A stretch of DNA of 64,000 nucleotides, from contig CAIIXF020000011.1 in assembly GCA_903813345.2 (NCBI GenBank), positions 7,776,571 through 7,840,570 on the forward strand. Direction: 5' to 3'. This document shows positions 48,761 to 58,408 of the stretch, piece by piece. Origin of the DNA: Owenia fusiformis (lineage: Eukaryota > Annelida > Polychaeta > Sabellida > Oweniidae). The position numbers were made by a program, and so were the translations under genes. The stretch's first letter is position 1, and every line of letters starts with the position of its first letter. The notes beneath the pieces are model-generated. The model searched no databases. It saw only the letters and a list, made by a program, of their open reading frames with translations, and was not told the origin of the DNA.

Positions 48761-48968
48761 ATATCATATTTTAGAAAAAAATCCACAAACCATCAAGTAT
48801 CACTTCTTAAAAAGTGATATTCGAGGGTGTCAAAAGAGAAATTCTATGATGCGCACCATCATTTCGATGGTGCGCATCATAGAATTTCTCTTAATTTGAC
48901 ACCCTCGAATATCACTTTTTAAGAAGTGATACTTGATGGTTTGTGGATTTTTTTCTAAAATATGATAT
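48761..48968. repeat. 208-bp near-perfect palindrome (hairpin)
   Basis: The left arm starts ATATCATATTTTAGAAAAAA. It is mirrored almost base for base to TTTTTTCTAAAATATGATAT at the right end. The centre, GCACCATCATTTCGATGGTGC, leaves a 4-5 nt loop. The main difference is a 3-bp insertion on the right near 48890. Both strands could form a stem of about 100 bp. It is a probable MITE, and transcripts through it would be long double-stranded RNA. Confidence 0.9.
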
Positions 48969-48969
48969 C

Positions 48970-49680
48970 TGGATCCACATATATTCGTGTATCTCATACT
49001 TCAGTGGGGTTGGGGTTTTAAAAGCTTAACTTATTTAAAAAACGTTAAATGTTACAATTTCTGTGTATTGAACTAAAGGAAGATTACGAAAATGTTTAAA
49101 TATAAATTGTGCTTTTACTATAGGCCCATCTAGTCATTTGAAAATGGTGGGAAAGGATATCTGCCCCAAACCCACTCAAGTATGAGATACACAAGTTACA
49201 TATATACGGTCAGTTTTGGATATAGGGTACATCCCTGGGGAAATATTTATATGTCTCCTTGGTCCCATCGGTCTCTCGGGTAGATATAAATATATCCCTC
49301 AGGATATACCCTACCGTATATACAAAACCTCCCAGTACATAACCCTTATATTTTCACTATTCGATCTTCTACCTTGTAATCATGAAACGATATCAAACTA
49401 TCAAAACGGATAACACGCTAAGCATTTTCAGATGGTAATATTTACTGAAGGGTAGGGTAGTGTCGTGGGTAGGGTCTGTGTTTTAGAATAATTTCAGTCA
49501 AGGCTACTAGCAACTTCTTAAAATGTCTTAAAAATCGTGTCAGGTGTATTTGGCCTCGAGGCACAGGTGTCTTACTGGGTGTCTCTCTTTAAATTAACTC
49601 TCCATTTGCAAAAAAGACCATCCTTTGAGTTACATGAATCGACGACCATTATAAAATAAATTTATGAACGGATTGCACGT
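48970..49680. other. Intergenic stretch downstream of the receptor gene
   Basis: Around 49205-49325 a short inverted pair, GGGTACATCCCTGGGGAAATATTTATATG and its approximate mirror, includes GGGATATA-like words. Nothing else is recognised. The 3' untranslated region of the minus-strand receptor gene should lie at its right end. A clear polyadenylation site was not defined. Confidence 0.35.
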
Positions 49681-49689
49681 TTATTTTCA

Positions 49690-52600
49690 TTATGACTCTA
49701 AATTATATAAATCATTTTCGACAAAGTCAATGTCATTAAAGCACTTATCAACATATCTATAGATGTCACTGTCATTCATTTCCACGTCTACAACTCTGTC
49801 ACTTTCATTGTGGTTGCTTTTCGCTAATTCACGATCTTTATCTATGTTATCATCTGTACTATTATATATATCATTGTCGACCATCTCAAACCCACTAGGT
49901 TCAATGCCATCACGATGTGCATTGTTTTCCTTATTGCTGACATCGTTGTGATCATTGTCTATATCTGTAGGGTGATCCTCAAATGTAACTTTCTTGGAGT
50001 TCTGGCCACTCCTTGCTTTACCCGCTATCACAGGATTTTTTTCAACTGGCGCCCCATCTGGTGGTCCAGTCGATAATTCTGAATACATGTCCTCGGTTCC
50101 TTTTAGTTTAGCACCAAGCTTAGCATTCATCGGTTCATTAGCCTCTTGTATAGTAGGGAGTCCTTTTTTATTTGAAGCTTCATCTTGTAGCACAGTTGTT
50201 TGGTCAGTACCAACGGGAGGTATTCTAATACCATCATAGCCGTTATCACTAGAAGGCATTCCATCCGGTGGAAGTCTCCTCATTGGCTCATCTGTGTATA
50301 CGTATCCATAATTGCTATGTCCACCGTTATCAGATTTTGTCTCCGTATTATGCGTAACATAAGCATTTCCTTTAGCTTGAAGTTGCTGGTTGGAATTCAT
50401 ATTCGAGTCCAACTCGATCCTTCCATCGTTGGAACTCTTCCGTCTGGAAGAATCGGTGAATATATAATTGTTATTTAAACAAATTACACCAGGACTGTAG
50501 AATTAAATCAAATGCATTGCAATAGACTAGATGCGAGTAGATATAATATTGATTTATGTCATTAAATATTCAAAATTCAGTCAAAGTGATGTCATATTTG
50601 AAATCTACATCTAAAAGTACGTCTAGAAATATGGTTTCGAAATTTGTTTATCAACTTTGAAAATTTAATTTTTTGAAAAAGTAACTTTTAGTTCGGGGAG
50701 ATTGATCCATAGACCCCATGTTATAAAATCACAAAAAGTGAAAAAAAAATTCTTGTATTGGACAGATAAATTTACTGGATAACTATTATACATAAGGGTG
50801 ATATGAAAATTGAACCACTAAAACAGTCGCATCTGAGTTATTGGCTTTGTTACTTTACCGTTATAGTCCTTTCAAGTCACATACTTACTTCTGACGTTTT
50901 CTGACGACACATGCCACTAAGACCAGGATGACACATAAAATAGCGATGGCAACCACTATACCAATAACCAAACCTGTTGAAAAAGCATGTTATGTAAATA
51001 AATACTTCAGTTGGGCCAAAATATTAAGATCAATAGCTAACCATCATTTAAATGTTAGCAATACTCAATCTGGTGTACAGAATTCAATTTTCGGGAAAAT
51101 GGTAATTCTCAAATCGAATCATTTTGAACTTTCGTCAATGTAACTTATTTCAATTTACCGGGTAACAGGGTAATTTTGGCGATACGATATGATATATGAA
51201 AAGTATACCTAGATCAAGCGCATCTTTATTTGATTCAGTTGGTTTAGTATTCAATGTTTGCGTTGTTATTATTCCATCGCCATCTATTGTATCAGCAGTT
51301 GTTGGTTCAATGTCAACATCACCTCCAGAGGTTGTGCCATCCGTGATAACATTTGTATTCTACAATTTTAAATGTATATATAACTATCAAATATTAATGT
51401 AGTATGGTGCCAGAGACATATAAATGTCTCTGATGGTACTAAGCCCCACTATACCCACCCATCATCCATACGTACATGTACATTCGTACATACATTTAAA
51501 TAATACCATATATCTACACCTTTTGCACTTTATAAGTTTGGGATTCTATATATTCATTGATTCTACATAATACATAGATTTAAGAAATATAGACCGAATA
51601 GCAGGGGTAATATCGTCGAATACACCCGACAGGGCTAGGCACAAACGTTTTCTGAAACCCGAACGACCGAAGGGAGAAACGCACCTGATTCGAAGATGGG
51701 GTCGTGTAATCAGATGATGGTGATGTGCTTGTCTTTGATTGTTCACCAGACGTCACTGAGTATGTCGTTGTTTGGTTGTTCTTTGACATCGATTGTGTTG
51801 ACGTTGTTTCTTGATTGTTCGATGTTATCGATTGTGTTGAGGATGTTGTTTGATTGCTTGATTTCACCGTTTCTATTGTCGATGCTATTGGGCTGTTCGA
51901 TGTCATCGATTGTGTTGATGATGTCGTTGGACTGTTCGATGTCATTGATTGTGATGAGGATGTCGTTGGACTGTTCGATGTCATTGATTGTGATGAGGAT
52001 GTTATTGGATTGTTTGATGTCATCGATTGTGTTGATGATGTCGTTGGACTGTTCGATGTCATTGATTGTGTTGACGATGTTGTTGGGTTGTTCGATGTCA
52101 TCGATTGTGTTGATGATGTTGTTGGGTTGTTCGATGTCATCAATTGTGTTGATGATGTCGTTGGACTGTTCGATGTCAGTGATTGTGATGAGGATGTTAT
52201 TGAATTCTTTGATGTCATCGATTGTGTTGATGATGTCGTTGGACTGTTCGATGTCATCGATTGTGTTGATGATGTTGTTGGGCTGATCGATGTCATCGAT
52301 TGTGTTGATGATGTTGTTGGGTTGTTCGATGTCATCAATTGTGTCGACAATGTTGATGTTGGGTTGATTTTTGAGGTCAGCTGGTCCGTTGACGGTGATA
52401 TTGTTGTCGAAGTTAAACAAACTTCATATTTAGGGGATGATGATTCTCCAACAGTTGAATCACAGTCCAACGTAATAGATCCAGCGTTCCGAGCTATAAA
52501 ACATTTGAGGATACAATGTTGTTTCTGTATTTGTTCATTGCGTTATAATGTACCAGATAAGTCCTATGTTAAACACATCAACCCAAAGAAAAACATTAAA

Positions 52601-54415
52601 CGACATTACAGACTTTACACTTAACATCAAGACTTACTTGAGTAAATAATGACAATGAACGACATTTAAAGTACCGAATTTTTTGTAATCATGTCGTATA
52701 TTTCTAATAGTTCACTGAAGAATCTCTTGCATCAAGTCAATTTGATCCCCCTAGACCCTCATCCACTTCACCTTGCATCCAGAGGGCGAAGTGGATGATG
52801 GCTGAGACTAACATACCTCAAAGTACGTTACTCTCAGAGCATGGGCCACAAAGGCAAGATTAAAACAACAGTTTTGTGATAGTGATAAAAACTTGTAACC
52901 AATGCAGGTTATTTATCCATTTACTTCCATGTACTTACCTGCTATCACAAGCCACATCATATAAAATGATTGAGCGATCGAAATGTTTATTGGCAGGTTC
53001 CCTTCATAGACTACTTCACCAAGATTACTCTCAAACTGTCCAAAAGGAACCAAGCATTTCCGCTCTCCACCTTGAAGAACGACGCCATCACCCGTGTTGA
53101 ATCCAACAGATCGCATTAGTGTGATGACTGCGTCCCCTTTATCAGCATCAGTTGATGATATCGCACACGAACAAGGCGACCCAGATTCTGTTGCAGGGTA
53201 CATTCTATTCATTATATGGATTTCATTAACTGCACTTGATAGTGAATTACAAATAGTAGTTATTTTTCTAGCTGGAATAAATGAAAACCATTATTAATCA
53301 TTCACTCAATGAACTTGAATATGGAGATTTTAGACTATTTTGTAAATCAAAATCGCGATTGTGCAACAAAACTTCGAGCAAAATTCACAATTTTTAAACA
53401 AAGCAAATATTCCCATTTCAAATGAAATATTCAAAGAAAATGTCTTATCAGCTATATTTTAGATCATGGTGTATCTGCTGAATGAGAAGGATTCAAACAA
53501 CATGGGTAATTTCATATCAGTTTAATCAGGCTAAAGATTGGATGAAGAAAAGAAATAATGGTTACACAAATTTATTTTAGAAATTAAAACATTCTGAAAC
53601 TCATCACACTTTTTGTTTTGAAACCAGAAATTAAAAAGGAACTAAAAATAAACGAATGCGATCTCTCAAGACAGATGATATCATATAGAGCCCATATAGA
53701 ATGTAGGCATGGCAAAGGTTGATATCTAGTACTAGAAATGCAGAAGATTTTGAAAGTAGCTCTCTTTTTATTTTATGCTTCTACTTTTAAGTTAAGGCTT
53801 GTGGATGATTTTTGGATTTATATAGGCCGAACCTACAGCTATGCAAAGAAATACTATTTGCACAATGAATCTGTCGCCTACCTGGTACACATTCATATTC
53901 CAATTGAATATATTTTGAATTTCCAGCACAACCAGTTGTAAAATTCGGAACCACGTCCTCAAAGGCCGAGTAATTCTTCCTCATAAACCGTTCGTAGAAT
54001 TCCATGTGTTTCACAGTTTCATCTCTACAGTGTGTCTCCAGGTATTCACATGTACCATTTCCTTCATACGCCCCTTGGATGTATTTCGTGAGTCTTATCA
54101 TACCACCATTTGGACATTTCCCTGATATGGTCTGCCCGGAGCATCCTGTTACTGTCGTGGTAGCTGCAGTTACTGGATAGAAATAAAATTATCAAACAAC
54201 TGTAAAACTAATGCAAAATGCACTAAACCATTTATACATTTCATGTCACAATTTGTAGACGAGATGAAGTCACTTGGATTGACTCATATTAAGGTTTATA
54301 GAACAAATAGACTAAATAGAATAAAAAATAGTTACTAACCTGTGTTTGGGAACTGAATAGTCAACAGTACAGTAATAATTATCAGCTGAATACAACTACA
54401 GGACCGATTCTCCAT
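49690..54415 (-). CDS. Mucin-like single-pass receptor with SUEL-lectin-like and CUB-like modules
   Basis: Seven exons: 54415-54340, 54172-53882, 53271-52939, 52493-51685, 51359-51209, 50973-50889 and 50443-49690. They splice in frame to 832 residues. Residues 1-25 form a signal peptide (hydrophobic core LIIITVLLTI). Residues 35-122 form a cysteine-rich module ending YIQLEYECVP, like the end of SUEL/rhamnose-binding lectins. Residues 123-233 form a module with CSC and ending MMWLVIAG that is CUB-like at best. Residues 234-553 are a Ser/Thr-rich stalk with about 15 repeats of MTSNNPTTSSTQS. Residues 555-577 are the transmembrane helix (GLVIGIVVAIAILCVILVLV) followed by RKRQK. The remaining 255 residues are an acidic tail with Tyr motifs, ending NDLYNLES. 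It is likely a heavily O-glycosylated cell-surface protein. Binding and signalling roles are inferred. The gene model is firm; module names are tentative. Confidence 0.85.
50540..50850. repeat. Repeat family R1, copy 2, in receptor intron 6
   Basis: It is homologous to 27260-27600 in the same orientation. It begins TTGATTTATGTCATTAAATA and includes CATAGACCCCATGTTATAAA. It fills most of the 445-bp intron between the transmembrane exon and the tail exon. Confidence 0.8.
51770..52350. repeat. 39-bp minisatellite encoding the mucin stalk
   Basis: About 15 tandem units of 39 bp lie within exon 4 of the minus-strand receptor gene. Each encodes a variant of MTSNNPTTSSTQS. Because the period is divisible by three and stop codons are absent from the unit, all other frames also stay open over hundreds of bases on both strands. 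Those frames are not separate genes. Copy number is expected to vary between alleles. Confidence 0.9.
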
Positions 54416-55070
54416 TTTGTGTCCTACTGCGTCTCCTACACTATTCTATTGGGCGTTCCGATTTAAGTAGAGCGTATTTCAAAAGATGTATATTTATTTA
54501 CTGTTTGTTAAACTGAAATATAACTACAACAAGGAAGTACACGTTAAACGACTTGAATGAATTCAAAAATTCACACATGTATATGAATTGTGCGCGCACA
54601 TAATGAGAGGGCTACTTTTTATTCAAAAAAGTTTTTATGTTAAAATTGACAATTTTGTTTTAAGATTGAAACTTTAACTGTTAGTTAAACGATGTAGAAC
54701 GATATAAATACAGACTACAGAGTAGCTGTGTATTTAGTACTTGGACCAACCAGTCATTCATGTTTACATTATTCTTGAGAATCAAAGCGGTGATTGTATT
54801 TTAAAAGGCGCGGTTACCATTTAGTATTTTGCAAAAAATGTCACATTTTGACGTCTTATGACTTAGTACATGGCGTTTTATTCAAGTTAAAATCAAAAAT
54901 CTAAACCGTGGTTTTCTTTTCTTAAAATATACGTGTTTTAATATTTTGAGCTGAAATCATTCATTGTGATGTATATATTCTAATATGGACCTTAATGCCG
55001 GAAATTCAGTGCCATTTAAACATTTTTGGACTCCCCATCAAATATAAGTCAAGAATGTGTATATTTAGTA
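54416..55070. promoter_or_regulatory. Presumed promoter region of the receptor gene
   Basis: This is the sequence immediately upstream of the receptor start codon (minus strand). It is AT-rich, and TATA-like words occur in gene orientation (for example AAATAAATATACATC near 54500-54485), but none can be chosen with confidence. No repeat was recognised, so it is the least repeat-disturbed flank in this part of the window. Confidence 0.3.
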
Positions 55071-55074
55071 TTTT

Positions 55075-55229
55075 CATGGGGGTAAAGCAGACACGATGAT
55101 ATTATAATCATTTAAGACCTATGTTGAGCTGAACATACCGCTGAGCTCGCCAATACATCAAGCCCCGTGATAAAGCCGTGATACCGCCCAGCAAGCTCAT
55201 GGTATCATCGGGTCCGCTTTACCCCCATG
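55075..55229. repeat. Inverted repeat with CATGGGGGTAAAGC ends
   Basis: CATGGGGGTAAAGCAGACACGATGATA on the left is mirrored by TATCATCGGGTCCGCTTTACCCCCATG on the right. The 155-bp unit looks like a small MITE. Confidence 0.75.
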
Positions 55230-55240
55230 GTTTTTGCCTG

Positions 55241-55335
55241 ATTGTTTGATACAGAACATGTAATTGTTTGATACTGAATATGTAATTGTTTGATACTGAA
55301 TATGTAATTGTTTGATACTGAATATGTAATTTAAT
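55241..55335. repeat. 25-bp tandem repeat, four copies
   Basis: The unit TTGTTTGATACTGAATATGTAA is repeated four times in succession, the first with ACAGAACATG in place of ACTGAATATG. The reverse open frame here (55219-55503) translates the repeat. Confidence 0.85.
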
Positions 55336-55367
55336 GTGTAGTTGTATAATTTTTAAACATATATAGA

Positions 55368-55525
55368 GGATGTCCTTTGATTTTAGAGGGATGTTATTTT
55401 TATCCATGAGAGGATATCGCCCATTTTCTCTAGTGAACGCAGCGACTGAGTGAAGATGGACGATGTCCATGAGTGGATAAAAATGATAGCCCGAGAAAAT
55501 CATAGAATATCCTATTTATTCTATG
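55368..55525. repeat. Foldback repeat
   Basis: AGGATGTCCTTTGATTTTAGAGGG, then TTTTTATCCATGAGAGGATATC, is mirrored by GATGTCCATGAGTGGATAAAAA, then GAGAAAATCATAGAATATCCT. The centre is near 55435. The unit is an imperfect hairpin of about 150 nt. Confidence 0.65.
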
Positions 55526-55914
55526 GAAGTCTTGTCAATAATTATTCAAAATACGTTGGGCAAATGTCTTGCACATTTAATTTTACACTTTGATTCCGAT
55601 CCGCGAAATGTCAATAATCCTTCAAGATATGTTACACCAAGTCTGGTTTTATATAAAGTAATTGCATGAAAACATTTAAATCATTTTAACCACAATGCTT
55701 GGAACTACATGTATATAGCACTTCAATAGGTCAAGGCTGTTATTTATCAAACCATTTTGGCGTTAAATTCAAAACTTACGATAAGATAGTATCCATTGGA
55801 TACGATTGGATATCTCCCCTAGGAAAATTGAAATGGAATTGCATTTGAAGCATTCTAGAGTGTTTTAAAATACGAAATTCCGACTAATATGGACTGATAA
55901 AATGTAAATTGTTG

Positions 55915-56340
55915 GAGTAGGTAGTCCCCAGTTTCACCACCAGATGGCTCATTCGGGTCAGATAGCATGGCGGGTATAGTAGAAAGTTCCCCTTAACTTA
56001 AATATTATCAGTTTTAGTGGTTCAAGTTTCATATCACCCTTATGTATCTAATACAGACCTGCTGATCATGAAGGATGTAAAGTATATGCCCAGTAAAAGA
56101 AAATGTTAACTGTTCAATACAAGTAAAGATATTTAACTTTTTGTTGGGATTTTATAACATGAGGCCTATGGGAATCTCCCCGAACTAGAATTCACATTCC
56201 CCCCCAAAAAAAAAAGATTTCGAAGTTGATAAACAATTTTCAAACCCATATTTCTAGATGTACTTTAACATGTGAATTACAATTATGACATCACTGACTG
56301 AATTTTGTAAATCAACCTTATTTCTACTCGCATAGCTAGT
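55915..56340. repeat. Repeat family R1, copy 3, inverted
   Basis: It is the reverse complement of the 27260-27640 and 50540-50850 family, from GGTAGTCCCCAGTTTCACCACC to the end near TTGTAAATCAACCTTATTTC. Its undisturbed GTTTCACCACC junction provides an empty-site reference for the hairpin inserted in copy 4 (57672-57777). Confidence 0.8.
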
Positions 56341-57470
56341 CTATTAAATGGACTCTTTTTAAATGTGAGACAATTCTCTGTAAATCAACTAACTTTTCCC
56401 TAAATTTTGAGAGAACGCCATGACGTTTTATGCGTATACTACGCCAGTGTGGTATATAACAGACTGGGAGGTTTCAAAAAATTTCCATTTTGTATCAAAA
56501 TTGGACAATACACGATCCATGTGAAACTTTCTACTTACTATTTCAATGGGAACTTTCTACTGGGGACACACAACTTATTGATCCTTCCGCTAGAGTGGGA
56601 AGAGGAATAGATGGCATTTGAAAAACAAGACTATAGTCAAATTATTGTAATTAATTAGCATCACCAGTGGTTTGATTTTGGTAAGTACATGAATGAAAAA
56701 GTGTATGTATGGACCAACTCTAACACATGATTTTATGTGAATGGGGTGCATTTTCTATAGGAAAAATCAGTGACAATTTTTTTCTTTTAAATAGTCTTCA
56801 TTTCATTTATTTACTAAATATATAGGCAGTACATGATTTATAAAACAAGTTTACGTAATCTCATTGCAGTAGTTTGGATAATGAATTCCATTTGGAACAA
56901 TTTTTTCTACAATTAGTTTCATATTTTATCATAAAAAGCATCTTTTCTTGAAACTGTTCTTTGTTTTTTTACTGTTCAGTTTAAAATGTAAGATTTGTAA
57001 ATGCTGTAAGCAAGTATACTTGTAAAATAATTCTAAAAATTACGAGTATGAGAGTCTTGGCCATTGTAACCAATTATTACTATTTTTCTATAGGAAATAT
57101 TGAGACCACATGTGTTGTATATAAATTTCCATATATCCTTTGACAAACAACATTTATTCAAATAGAATATGTTTCAAATCACATAAGTGATTACAAATAC
57201 TACAATGATCATGAATATATAAGCATACCGTAGATAAATTAATCAGTTAAACCAGGAAGTATATTGTTAATTAGTTGAATTTTTGTCTTTAACTTTGATG
57301 ATCTTGCTAACAAAAAATGTTGCCATTTTATTTCATCTATTTCCCATTTCTTTGAGACAATCCGTTTTTCAGATTTTTTATTCTTCAATATAAAAGAAAT
57401 CGGAGAGTGACAATTTTTGACATTTTCTATAGATGGCGTATTCAACAGGCGATATCTTTAGATTTTCATG
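56341..57470. other. Intergenic stretch without recognised gene
   Basis: It is AT-rich with scattered short frames (for example 56407-56610 and 57239-57445) that have no recognisable features. No RNA gene or defined repeat was seen. Confidence 0.4.
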
Positions 57471-57830
57471 GGGAGTTTTGGTTCAAACTTTTTTGACTGA
57501 CAGTGGGGTGTGATGCATGATAGCATAACATGTCCACAAATCTTAGTTTTCTCTGAAAGACAAATCATTTAGATGGGCCGCATGTTATAGAATTTGGTTG
57601 TGTTAGGCCACTGTATCCGCCATGCTATCTGACCCAAAGAATGAGCTACCCGGTGGTGAAACCGCTGCCTCAGGTGCTCCCTGGGTAATAGGCTACTGTG
57701 TGAGGCTCATGGAAATGCAAGAATACAGAATCTTGTATTTCTTAAAGCCTCACACTCTTATTACCCAGGAAGCACCTTTGGAAACTACTGACTACCTACT
57801 CGCATCTGAGTCATTGACTCATTACATGTG
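57470..57830. repeat. Repeat family R1, copy 4, carrying a hairpin insertion
   Basis: The text around CCGCCATGCTATCTGACCC and GGTGGTGAAAC matches the reverse of 55915-56000. A hairpin of about 110 bp (57672-57777) interrupts the match. The repeat resumes at ACTGACTACCTACTCGCATC. The open frame 57622-57831 crosses repeat and hairpin and is not a gene. Confidence 0.65.
57672..57777. mobile_element. Hairpin insertion of about 106 bp
   Basis: AGGTGCTCCCTGGGTAATA on the left pairs with TATTACCCAGGAAGCACCT on the right. The stem continues with GTGTGAGGCT/AGCCTCACAC and a terminal AAGAATACAGAATCTTGTAT loop region that is itself self-complementary. GAAAC occurs on both sides and may be a target duplication. 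The size resembles a miRNA precursor, but insertion within a repeat favours a tiny MITE. Confidence 0.7.
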
Positions 57831-57975
57831 ATGCACATTGCACACCCGGGGATTCAAATCATCAATTTAATTTCGTGATTACAAAAACCCATCATGTTCT
57901 AACGAGTCGCAGCTTTTACGTACACGAGAAATCTTGAAATAAATATTCGCGTTTTATTTCAATTATTTTCACCCA

Positions 57976-58397
57976 TTAAGGTCAGGGTGCATGATGGGAA
58001 ATTTTCTGCATTCCTCAATTGAGTCACATGTTATTTTTCAAACAAGAATCACTCCTTCCCTTCATTGTCTATATCTTCCAGTTTTGCACAAAGAGTGCAC
58101 TTATGTGCCTAGAAAAGACTTGTGAGAAGAATGTTTTGATAAAGTGTATAAAAAACAAGAAAATTCAGTGAAAAAAATCAGAAAATTTTCGGAAATTTTT
58201 TTCACTGAATTTTCTCATTTTTTATACATTTTACAAAACAAACCTTCTCACAAGGCTTTTCTAGGCACAGACGTGCACTCTTTGTGCAAACTTGGAAGAT
58301 GTAGACAATGTGGGGAAGGAGTTATTCATGTTTGAAAAATAACATGTGACTCAATTGAGGAATGCAGAAAATTTCCCAACATGCACCCTGTCCTTAA
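57976..58397. mobile_element. 422-bp TTAA foldback MITE just upstream of the ZNF593-like start
   Basis: It begins TTAAGGTCAGGGTGCATGAT and ends ATGCACCCTGTCCTTAA. The two halves are near-complete inverted copies, sharing GAGTCACATGTTATTTTTCAAAC and AAGAGTGCACTTATGTGCCT with mirrors. The centre is an AAATTTTC-rich palindrome near 58185. TTAA at both ends suggests piggyBac-type insertion. A deleted copy is at 15464-15678. The right end is 11 bp before the ATG at 58409, so the 5' untranslated region or promoter of that gene probably overlaps it. Confidence 0.85.
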
Positions 58398-58408
58398 AAG
58401 AGCTCAGA

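Noticed and set aside
51696-52624. Large opposite-strand and alternate-frame ORFs (196, 225 and 256 codons)
   Set aside because: They cover the 39-bp minisatellite of the receptor stalk. The period is a multiple of three, so several frames stay open. Only the minus frame that yields the Ser/Thr repeats joins in phase to splice sites on both sides.
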